DNA of 64,000 nt from a virus. The translations under genes and the position numbers were made by a program. This document shows, in pieces, positions 51,915-59,527 of the stretch. Positions within the stretch are counted from its first letter, which is position 1. Each line of letters opens with the position of its first letter. The stretch is from positions 248,001 to 312,000 of IMG/VR virus record IMGVR_UViG_3300042010_000106. One strand, written 5' to 3'. The notes under the pieces are model-generated. The model saw nothing but the letters and a program-made list of their open reading frames with translations, was not told where the DNA came from and made no database searches.

Positions 51915-52429
51915 TGGGCAACGTATATTGCGTTTTAAATCACGACCGTAAAGAGGCGTACCACATCGGAAAATCTTTCACGGTCATTGAAATGCTTGGA
52001 TCGTGGGAATCGGTGCCGTTTTATCCATACAGCTATTTCAGTTTCAAAACGCTTGTACTGTTCGACATGGTAAAGTATCTCGCCGAAGCGGAACCGCACT
52101 GGCGTATCGACCATATCGAAAAACTTTGCAAAGAATTGATTGCTTTCGATCCGCAATCGCTTTACGAAGAATGCGACGATGCTGTGTTGGAATACTACCG
52201 CGACTACAAATACATCGGCAGTATTTATGCGCAGCATTTCGATTATGACGATGGAATAGGTAAACCACTGCATGACCGTGAAGACGGCCACGTGTGTGAC
52301 GGCGACCTTCGGCCACAAGACGCGCCACATTTGGTGCTGATTGAAAACATGAAATACCACATCGAAGAAAACGCCAAAAAGATCGACGCACAGGCCGAGC
52401 AAATCGCTAACCTTCTGCAAGGTGAATAA
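51914..52429 (+). CDS. Unknown 171-residue protein
   Basis: From ATG 51914 (TAATG overlap). Tyr/Asp-rich with a C-terminal coiled-coil stretch (about 145-171). No family recognised. Confidence 0.65.
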   Translation: MGNVYCVLNHDRKEAYHIGKSFTVIEMLGSWESVPFYPYSYFSFKTLVLFDMVKYLAEAEPHWRIDHIEKLCKELIAFDPQSLYEECDDAVLEYYRDYKYIGSIYAQHFDYDDGIGKPLHDREDGHVCDGDLRPQDAPHLVLIENMKYHIEENAKKIDAQAEQIANLLQGE

Positions 52430-52432
52430 ACC

Positions 52433-52645
52433 ATGAGCATAACGAAACAAGATCGTGCGCGTGCAAAAGCTGTGATGAAACAGTTTGAAATCGACGAAGC
52501 GGCCCGTATGCAAATGCAGAAAGATTGCACACTACAACCGAAGCTGGCTGAGTATCTGAATAGTCCTGAAGGCAAAACAGATATGAAAGCATTCATTGCG
52601 GACAAGCTGTCTACCCTGAGCAAATTGTTTGGGGTGAAATTGTGA
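52433..52645 (+). CDS. Unknown 70-residue helical protein
   Basis: Charged and helical, no motif. Three bases after the upstream stop and overlapping the next gene by four. Confidence 0.6.
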   Translation: MSITKQDRARAKAVMKQFEIDEAARMQMQKDCTLQPKLAEYLNSPEGKTDMKAFIADKLSTLSKLFGVKL

Positions 52646-52839
52646 GCCTCGATCCTGAAAGTGTGCAGTATATGAAAGACGCCAGCACCAAAGCGTTGGA
52701 AGAACTTCGCGAAAAAGAACCGTTCTTTCCGCGTTTCAATGATCGCCGGTTCTACGCAAAAAGTACATTGCCTGACGGCACTGAATTGCACATCATTGCG
52801 CGCCCGAGCGCAGTCAAGAAAGGTACACGGGTATTATGA
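52642..52839 (+). CDS. Unknown 65-residue protein (GTG start)
   Basis: Starts with GTG at 52642 overlapping the upstream stop (GTGA). Basic C-terminal half. No motif. Confidence 0.6.
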   Translation: MSLDPESVQYMKDASTKALEELREKEPFFPRFNDRRFYAKSTLPDGTELHIIARPSAVKKGTRVL

Positions 52840-52958
52840 TGGAATACGACGAAGATCACGAAGACGCAATGTGCGAACACGGCAACTACTTCAACCAAGT
52901 AGAATGCGAAGAGTGCATGAGCGCAAATGAAATTCCTGATTCCGGGGAAGAAGAATGA
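52836..52958 (+). CDS. 40-residue Cys/His mini-protein
   Basis: Two consecutive ATGs (52836, 52839). Very acidic with CEHG and CEECM, four potential zinc ligands (Cys13, His15, Cys24, Cys27). ATGA overlaps on both sides make the small frame credible. Confidence 0.55.
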   Translation: MMEYDEDHEDAMCEHGNYFNQVECEECMSANEIPDSGEEE

Positions 52959-53137
52959 AACGTCGAATCAGCCACCGTCGTGTGAAAATCATCATGGCTG
53001 CACAGCTACATTCATTGGAAAAACAATTCCAGTTTGAGCCGGACGACTATCACACCAGAAAAGTAAAGCGTATCTATATGCAGTGCGCGCAGATACACCT
53101 GAACGAACGTATATTCCCTGTACACGCGAAACTGTAA
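52955..53137 (+). CDS. 60-residue basic protein
   Basis: Arg/Lys/His-rich, helical. Its last codons CTG TAA are part of the promoter-like box at 53131-53149. Function unknown. Confidence 0.6.
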   Translation: MKRRISHRRVKIIMAAQLHSLEKQFQFEPDDYHTRKVKRIYMQCAQIHLNERIFPVHAKL

Positions 53138-53149
53138 ATACGTTGTATA
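53131..53149 (+). promoter_or_regulatory. Promoter-like box ACTGTAAATA-N5-TATA
   Basis: ACTGTAAATA (53131-53140), CGTTG, TATA (53146-53149), 19 bases before the next ATG. The layout equals 13177-13195, where the spacer is CGTCT. Confidence 0.6.
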
Positions 53150-53167
53150 GCACTAACTGAGGTTCGT

Positions 53168-53833
53168 ATGAGCAGTCGTCCACCAGCACCACACCTGAAT
53201 TTCCGCATTGATTCAGACAGGGTGAAAACTCTAAAAATGCAGGGCGTTGATGGTTCCGCGTTTCAGGTAATGCGTAGCCCGTTTCTACTCGACGATACTC
53301 TGACATCCATTACGCCGCACGTACCCGCATGGCTTCCTGAAGACTACGATTTGCCGCGCTTGAGTGTTCGCCGACAGATTGAAGCTTGCCAGCGGATGTT
53401 GACCAATCCTTTGCACGGTAGCCCGATTATTGGTATCGGTTCCATGGCTACAGATGATCGCGCAAAGTTTCTGGCGTTGTCGTTTATGGCAGCGGCGATT
53501 GATCAACAGAAATCCACCAAATCACACCGGGGAAAACTTCTGCCTTTGTGGCATCGGGTGTTAGGTGGTTATCAAGACAATTTGCGTGACCTGAAAGAAC
53601 GAAAGAATATTTCCATGTTGGTAATCACCAATGTGGCGCCAGATAGTACACCGCAAAAGATTGAAAAGGTGCGCGACCTTCTGGAAATCTACGATCATAT
53701 TCCGCGAATTGTCGTAATGAATGGCGCCGATCCTGTGTCGTTCTTCGTTGAGAAAATCCGAATGACAATGCAGTTTGCGATCTTTCTGAATAGCAAGCGC
53801 AGTTCGAAACAAGACCTATTGAGCATGATCTAA
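53168..53833 (+). CDS. Possible helicase-loader-like protein, degenerate P-loop
   Basis: 221 residues. PIIGIGSMATDDRAKFLA (from ~86) sits where a DnaC-like AAA+ ATPase would have its P-loop, but the GKT/S is missing. ISMLVITNVAPDST resembles a Walker B strand and sensor 1, and PRIVVMNGADP a following strand. So it may be an ATPase-dead or unusual helicase loader. It directly precedes a J-domain-like gene (one-base overlap), and chaperone-assisted helicase loading is known from phage lambda. Assignment is tentative. Confidence 0.5.
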   Translation: MSSRPPAPHLNFRIDSDRVKTLKMQGVDGSAFQVMRSPFLLDDTLTSITPHVPAWLPEDYDLPRLSVRRQIEACQRMLTNPLHGSPIIGIGSMATDDRAKFLALSFMAAAIDQQKSTKSHRGKLLPLWHRVLGGYQDNLRDLKERKNISMLVITNVAPDSTPQKIEKVRDLLEIYDHIPRIVVMNGADPVSFFVEKIRMTMQFAIFLNSKRSSKQDLLSMI

Positions 53834-54681
53834 TGGCCGACCTTACTGGATTGCCCGACGTTGTAGACGAAGAAGAATACGTCGAACTTCCTGAAACGGA
53901 AATGACGCTGAAAGACCTTCAGGAAATTGCCGAAGACGAAGATAAGCTCGCGGCATTAAAGCTGAAAATCGAACGTGGTTACGCAGCTTTGTGCGCATTG
54001 TGCGCGCATCCAATGGAAGACGATGACGAAGCTGAATCTGATGATGACGACGAAGAAATGTCCGATTCAAAAGAACTAATCAGCCTCGACAAAGCATTGA
54101 AATGCGTACACACTGGCCTTGATCTTTCAATGCCGAAAAAGAAAAAGAAAAAGCGCAGCCTTTCCCTTGACGGTAAAGGTGGTGCATCGACAGACGAAGA
54201 CGCCGACGAAGATCCTGCGGAAATGTCATGTCGTTTGCTATTCAAAAAGATTAAGCAGGCATCGCATCCTGACAAGATCATGCGTTTCAGCGCAGACATA
54301 AAGAAAGAAATTCTCGAATGCTTTTTCAATGCCAAAACCTATTACGCTGAAGAGGATGTTAGTGCATTAATCCTTTGCTACATTCGCGTTTATTTGTTGC
54401 GTGGCGAAGCATTCAAGATTACGCCAAAGATGTATCAATTGGCAAAGGAACGGCACAATGCCATTCTGCACCATATGAATTATTTGGCAGCGCGCCCATA
54501 CATTAACGCAATTGAAGCGTTGTATCGCGGCGAAAAGGAATTGGCAAAGCGTTTGTTTACTGCTTATCTGAAGAAACAAAAGGCAGAGAAAGCAGAGGAA
54601 TGGGATGCGTTCGTTGATGAAGACGGCGAAGTCTATTTCGAATACGATGATGAAGAAGACGAAGAAAAAGAAGACGAATAA
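53833..54681 (+). CDS. J-domain-like (DnaJ-type) acidic protein
   Basis: 282 residues. The N-terminal ~135 are acidic with a Lys/Asp/Ser low-complexity linker. At 130-170 LLFKKIKQASHPDKI and the following helix match helix II, the HPD loop (His145-Pro146-Asp147) and helix III of a J-domain, which stimulates DnaK. The C-terminus is a helical part and an Asp/Glu run. If real, it would recruit host DnaK, for example to remodel replication complexes. Followed by a terminator. Confidence 0.6.
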   Translation: MADLTGLPDVVDEEEYVELPETEMTLKDLQEIAEDEDKLAALKLKIERGYAALCALCAHPMEDDDEAESDDDDEEMSDSKELISLDKALKCVHTGLDLSMPKKKKKKRSLSLDGKGGASTDEDADEDPAEMSCRLLFKKIKQASHPDKIMRFSADIKKEILECFFNAKTYYAEEDVSALILCYIRVYLLRGEAFKITPKMYQLAKERHNAILHHMNYLAARPYINAIEALYRGEKELAKRLFTAYLKKQKAEKAEEWDAFVDEDGEVYFEYDDEEDEEKEDE

Positions 54682-54706
54682 CACAATCAAATGCAATACC
54701 TAATCA

Positions 54707-54727
54707 GGGGCCTAGTGCCCCTTTTTT
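54707..54727 (+). terminator. Rho-independent terminator
   Basis: GGGGC (54707-54711) pairs with GCCCC (54717-54721), followed by six T. Confidence 0.85.
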
Positions 54728-54769
54728 ATTGCCCAAAATACGCAAATGTTTCGTTTAAATCCCTTTAAG

Positions 54770-54776
54770 TAATTTA
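54770..54776 (+). promoter_or_regulatory. Possible late promoter element TAATTTA
   Basis: TAATTTA followed by GATATAG, 63 bases before the tail sheath ATG, just after a terminator. Confidence 0.45.
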
Positions 54777-54838
54777 GATATAGTGGAAAGGCAGTAAATG
54801 CACATTCCCATATACCAACGATACAAGGGGTTTATTCC

Positions 54839-56479
54839 ATGGCATTTCCCAATACAAGTGCCGGGGTCTACGATCAGGATCGTGACCTTAGCCAGCGTGG
54901 CGGCACCGTAATCAGTTCCATTGCGGCACTGGTTACTGAAGCTGCAAAAGGTAAAGTCGGTGAGTGGATTGATGTTTTCGACAAAGAAAATGCCAAACAA
55001 ACTTTCGGCACAAAGTCTCTGAGCAAATACGGTTTCGGCATGTATTGCACAGAGCAATATCTGCGTGAATCGCGCATGATGGTTAAACGTGTTGTTGACC
55101 CGGCCACCGCCCGCACTGCTGGCGCATGGCTTTCGGTTGATGATGTAACCGCAACCAATCCAGTTCTGAAACTCGTTTGTTTCGACAATGGCGACAATCA
55201 GCCGCAAGGCGTGCTTGGCGATCCAATGGAAACAGTCGATTTTCTCGCATCTAATCCGGGGGCAAAAAATGCCCTTTTGTTCGTTTGCGCGAACTCGCCG
55301 GGTGAATGGTCTGATGAACTGAGTATCCGCGTTCGTCCATCCGCCCAAATGGGTACAGAAGTTGGCGAATTTTCTGACCCGTACCATTTCTACCTTGAAG
55401 TTTTCCTGAACTACAAGGGTGATGCTTCTGTTCCGGTCGAATCCTATTTGTGTTCGCGGACTTCGGAAATTGATGGGGAAGGCGGTCAGATGTACGTCGA
55501 GGATCGCATTAACGCGGCTTCGCAATACATCAAAGTGAAAAACAACAAACTGTGCCCACCTGTGCAAATCCGTACAACTGCTTTCGAATACATCGACGGT
55601 GGTGAAGACGGCAAGCGCCCAACTGCCCAGCAAATTGCTGAAGCATGGGATGGTCTGGAAGACACGGACACGTACGAAGTACAAATTCTTTTGAACGCGG
55701 GTTACACGACTCCAAACGTTCAACAGAAAATGATTACCACCGCTGAAAAGCGTGGTGATGCAATCGCAATTATCGACCTGCCGAAAGAATACGCCGAAGC
55801 TGCCCGCGCAGTGAACTATCGTCGGAATATCCTGAACGTTTCCAGCTCCTACGGCGCGATGTATGCCCCGTATGTGGAAGTGACCGACGAAATCACAGGC
55901 CGTCGTTTCTTCTGCCCGCCATCTGCATTGGTAGGCGCTCAATTCGCATACACCGACCGCGTGCGTGCGTACTATTGGGCACCGGCTGGTATTTCGCGTG
56001 GTCAAATGAAAGTCACTGACTTGTTCAAGAAATACAACAAGCAGGAACGCAACGCTTTGGAACAGGCGCAAGTCAACGTGATTCGCCGTATTCCGGGCCG
56101 TGGTTTCGTGATTTTCGACCAGTCCACACTGCAAGCTTTTGCGTCTGGTTTCCAGAACGTAAACGTACGCCGTTTGGTCAACGGTATTAAATCCATGGTT
56201 CGCAAAGCTTTCTTGCCATCGGTATTTAATCCGAACGATGAATTCGAACGCCTCAAGCTGAAGAACCTCGTTGATGCCGAAGTGCGTACCATCAAAACCG
56301 GACGCGGTGTAAACGAATGGGAAACCATTTGTGACGAACGTAACAACACGCGGGATGTAATCGCGAACAACGATATGGTCATTGACCTGATTCTTGATCC
56401 GACCATTCCTGCAAAACGCGCGCATATTGGTGCGGATATCCGCAACTTCGGCGATTCGATCAGCTTCCGGGAGTCCTAA
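54839..56479 (+). CDS. Contractile tail sheath protein
   Basis: 546 residues. The C-terminal half has the sheath hallmarks: SSYGAMYAPYVEV, FFCPPSALVGAQFAYTD, YYWAPAGISRG, and a terminal assembly domain with RRIPGRGFVIFD and NVRRLVNGI. It polymerises around the tail tube and contracts at infection, which defines the phage as a myovirus. The start is set by AAGGGG upstream. First gene of the tail block. Confidence 0.92.
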   Translation: MAFPNTSAGVYDQDRDLSQRGGTVISSIAALVTEAAKGKVGEWIDVFDKENAKQTFGTKSLSKYGFGMYCTEQYLRESRMMVKRVVDPATARTAGAWLSVDDVTATNPVLKLVCFDNGDNQPQGVLGDPMETVDFLASNPGAKNALLFVCANSPGEWSDELSIRVRPSAQMGTEVGEFSDPYHFYLEVFLNYKGDASVPVESYLCSRTSEIDGEGGQMYVEDRINAASQYIKVKNNKLCPPVQIRTTAFEYIDGGEDGKRPTAQQIAEAWDGLEDTDTYEVQILLNAGYTTPNVQQKMITTAEKRGDAIAIIDLPKEYAEAARAVNYRRNILNVSSSYGAMYAPYVEVTDEITGRRFFCPPSALVGAQFAYTDRVRAYYWAPAGISRGQMKVTDLFKKYNKQERNALEQAQVNVIRRIPGRGFVIFDQSTLQAFASGFQNVNVRRLVNGIKSMVRKAFLPSVFNPNDEFERLKLKNLVDAEVRTIKTGRGVNEWETICDERNNTRDVIANNDMVIDLILDPTIPAKRAHIGADIRNFGDSISFRES

Positions 56480-56482
56480 TAA

Positions 56483-57127
56483 ATGGCTGAGAAAAAAATC
56501 GAGGAAATTCGCGATGCACTTCGCGTTATTTCCGACATCCAGAACATGGATGAAACCAATCCAATCGTACACCGCGTGAGTAACGCGACTGTTCGAAAGG
56601 TAACAACCACCGTTGCTGCTGTTCGCGAACCTACGCAATTGATCGTTCCTTTGAACGTGATTTGGTTCGACTTCGATCCGCAAAGCAAATTCTACAAAAC
56701 AGCTCGCCGTCGTGTTTCGAAAAACGCAGACGTTGGCGCCGGTACTCTCCACACGTGGGAAGTAATCGACACTTACGCTCAATTCATCGAAGATCAATTC
56801 TACGATGCAGAAGACGCGGAAATTCTGAACACTCAAGCGCCGTTGCCTGTTGCTTCGACAACCGTTATGGGTATCGCGAAACTGAGCGTTGCTGCTGTGA
56901 ACGGTGCCACGCCAACGGTTGTCGGTGAAGGCGATCCGCGTTTGACTGACGCACGTACACCAACCGAACACACGCACGCGGAACGTCCTGCATCGCAATT
57001 GAAAACGCGCACGGGCATTGTGACAATTGAAAACAGTGCTGCTCCAGTTGTTGGCGCTACGCTGTTCGCAACCAGTCCAAATTCCGCCGTATGGCGCCAA
57101 GTAACCACCGCCGACGTGAATCGTTAA
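56483..57127 (+). CDS. Tail-associated protein, short form of a duplicated module
   Basis: 214 residues. It matches the N-terminal ~235 residues of the next protein: VPLNVIWFDFDP, YKTARRRV, WEVIDTYAQFIEDQF, then DPRLTDARTPTEHTH and PASQL. Such DPRL-D-AR-P-xH-H stretches occur in phage tail and fibre proteins. Probably part of a tail or fibre complex. Three bases from the sheath stop. Confidence 0.7.
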   Translation: MAEKKIEEIRDALRVISDIQNMDETNPIVHRVSNATVRKVTTTVAAVREPTQLIVPLNVIWFDFDPQSKFYKTARRRVSKNADVGAGTLHTWEVIDTYAQFIEDQFYDAEDAEILNTQAPLPVASTTVMGIAKLSVAAVNGATPTVVGEGDPRLTDARTPTEHTHAERPASQLKTRTGIVTIENSAAPVVGATLFATSPNSAVWRQVTTADVNR

Positions 57128-57136
57128 GAGGCTGTT

Positions 57137-59464
57137 ATGACATTAACCGAGTTTGTAGATTCCAAACTTGCGATTGCGTTGGATTATCGCGGTTTGAGCA
57201 AATACAACCCGGTTGAGATTGTGGTCGAGGGCAACGGGCATACGTTCGTTGTTCTCGTTTCGCATCTTGAGCCGGATACCCTCACAGTTCCTTACAACGT
57301 TTCGTGGATTATGTCCGATCCCGAACACCCTGATTACAAAGTATTGATGCGCCGCGTCGATGCTGAAAACTACGATGGCAACGGCTATCGCGGTTCGTGG
57401 GCAGTTCTTTCGACTGTCGAAACGATTTTCGAAGAACCTCAATTCTTCAAGAAAGATTCCGATCCAATTCTTGGTGAAGTTGAACAATTCCGACCGCCAA
57501 TTGCTACCGACAAAGCATACGGCGGTTTCTTCGTTTCTCATGTTGCCGCTGGTTCTGAATTGGCACCGGTTGTTGTTGAAACCAGCGACCCGCGCATGAG
57601 CAACGCACGCCCACCGAAAACACACAGCCACGTACAAACCCCGGCCACCATGCTTAGCGCTGGTGACAGTCTGGAAAAATACGTAAACATTTCGACGGTA
57701 AACGATCCTGTTGCCGGTCAAATGCTGTTTGTTACGGGCACCGATGGCGACGGCAATTATGTTGGTGAATGGAAATATCCAACCGCTGAATTCCCGTACA
57801 TTGGCCCGGTTCCGGTAAGCCTTGATGTAATCGGCCCACTGGTTCCAGTTCTCGGCGGAACGAATCACGTTTTGCGTGCTGACGTTCTGATGGATGACGA
57901 TACAACTCTGAATAGCGTTAAAGCTGTTTGGACTCTCGGCAACAATGCCGAATGGGCGCAAATCAATGCAGCTACCGGCGTTTTCAAAGCTGGTTTGGTT
58001 GCTGTCGATACGCCTGTAACTGTTCGCGCAACATGGACTCACGTTGATAGTGGCGAAGTAGTTTTCAAAGATTACATCATCACAATTATCGGCGATCCAT
58101 CGTTGGTTATTCTCGACTTTATCAGCATTGGTGGCCCTACCGAAATCCAGAAATCGGAAACCGGTACGTATCCAGTAACCGCGCATTACACTGACGGTTC
58201 TACCGCTGTCGTAACGCCGAATGTTTATGAATCGAGCAATAGCGCTGCCGGTACATTCAGCAATGGCGTACTGACTCCGCGCTCTTCGCAAATTGGCGAT
58301 CTTTCTACACGCCTGACTGCGACGTATACCGCCAACGGAATTACACGCACGGCATTCATTGACGTGACCGTGAAAGATCCTGCAATTTATCCGGCGACGA
58401 TTACAATCAATGGCCCTGTACAAGTTGATCAAGATGATTCGATCACTTTGCTGGCTCACGTTGTTTTCACTGACGGTTCTGAAGCCGATGTGAACACCGC
58501 TGCATGGTCTGTTGTATCGACTGTGTTTGCGACCATCACCACTCCGGCTGGCGTTCTGACTGCTAAACCGTTGACCACTCCGGGTTCTAAATCCGTGACT
58601 GTTAACGTTTCGTTTACGCAGAATGGCGTGACCAAAACTGCGTCGAAAGCAATTGCAATTGCTGACACCAAAAACTGGCCGACAACTGCACAAGTTCTCG
58701 GTAAAACAACTGTTGCTCCTAGCGCTACAGAAACTTACACGTACGAAGTGACATACACGGACGGTTCGAAAGTTCTGAAAACGCCTGTTTGGTCTAGTTC
58801 CGACGAAACCAAAATGACGATTGATGCTGCGACTGGTGTGGCTACATACAACACCATCGAATCGACTGTGACTGTTCGCGCAGTTTACACAGAAGACGGA
58901 ATCAATCTGAATGCCAACAAAGTTGTAACCATCGCTGTTCCGCCTGTAGTTGTTCCAGAAATGCGCATTGGTTCTGCAATGTTCGCTAACCGGTTGTTCA
59001 CGGGTGGCCCAATCGCTTCTGAAATCACTCCTGAAGAAGCTGAATACGATGTAATCGCTGATCCATCGCCGTACGGTCGCCCGTATGATCATTGGGCCGG
59101 TTTCGCAGAATTTGCTGCCGACAAAATGACTCAAACTGTGACAACCGTTGACGGCACCACACCGGTAAGCGTCACCGTTGATAACGGCGAATACGTTTAC
59201 ATCATGTGGCCGAAGTCGAAAGGTTCTGCAATTGTCACTCTGTTGCAGCCGGGCGATTTCAACGAAATCATGGGCGGCGTTCTGTACCGCAACGAAATCC
59301 TTGGTAACTCTGATGGCTTGCCGGGTTACGATCCGAACTTGCCTAAGTTTGTCGAAGTTATGTACGACGATGGCACTGGTGAAATTCCGTGGATTGTTGT
59401 GCGTGCTGATGACACACCAAACGCAACACAAACGTTCACGTACAAAATCAGCTATGTTCCATAA
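57137..59464 (+). CDS. Tail protein with four Ig-like (BIG2-type) repeats
   Basis: 775 residues. Residues 1 to ~230 are paralogous to the preceding product. Four repeats of about 90-95 residues follow, each of the kind I-x-GP...G...Y-TDGS...W-S...G-V...VTV, ending near 600. A unique ~165-residue C-terminal domain closes it. Ig-like repeats on virions help weak surface binding. Probably a fibre or decoration component. Confidence 0.75.
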   Translation: MTLTEFVDSKLAIALDYRGLSKYNPVEIVVEGNGHTFVVLVSHLEPDTLTVPYNVSWIMSDPEHPDYKVLMRRVDAENYDGNGYRGSWAVLSTVETIFEEPQFFKKDSDPILGEVEQFRPPIATDKAYGGFFVSHVAAGSELAPVVVETSDPRMSNARPPKTHSHVQTPATMLSAGDSLEKYVNISTVNDPVAGQMLFVTGTDGDGNYVGEWKYPTAEFPYIGPVPVSLDVIGPLVPVLGGTNHVLRADVLMDDDTTLNSVKAVWTLGNNAEWAQINAATGVFKAGLVAVDTPVTVRATWTHVDSGEVVFKDYIITIIGDPSLVILDFISIGGPTEIQKSETGTYPVTAHYTDGSTAVVTPNVYESSNSAAGTFSNGVLTPRSSQIGDLSTRLTATYTANGITRTAFIDVTVKDPAIYPATITINGPVQVDQDDSITLLAHVVFTDGSEADVNTAAWSVVSTVFATITTPAGVLTAKPLTTPGSKSVTVNVSFTQNGVTKTASKAIAIADTKNWPTTAQVLGKTTVAPSATETYTYEVTYTDGSKVLKTPVWSSSDETKMTIDAATGVATYNTIESTVTVRAVYTEDGINLNANKVVTIAVPPVVVPEMRIGSAMFANRLFTGGPIASEITPEEAEYDVIADPSPYGRPYDHWAGFAEFAADKMTQTVTTVDGTTPVSVTVDNGEYVYIMWPKSKGSAIVTLLQPGDFNEIMGGVLYRNEILGNSDGLPGYDPNLPKFVEVMYDDGTGEIPWIVVRADDTPNATQTFTYKISYVP

Positions 59465-59473
59465 ATAAAGGAC

Positions 59474-59505
59474 GGGTCAGTTATCGAAAGGTAGCTGGCC
59501 CTTTC
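59474..59505 (+). terminator. Weak terminator-like hairpin
   Basis: GGGTCAG (59474-59480) pairs with CTGGCCC (59495-59501) with one G-U pair, followed by TTTCCC rather than a clean T-run. CTGTAAAAAGG follows, resembling the recurrent box, before the next gene's AAGGAGG. Confidence 0.45.
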
Positions 59506-59527
59506 CCTGTAAAAAGGAGGATTCAAC

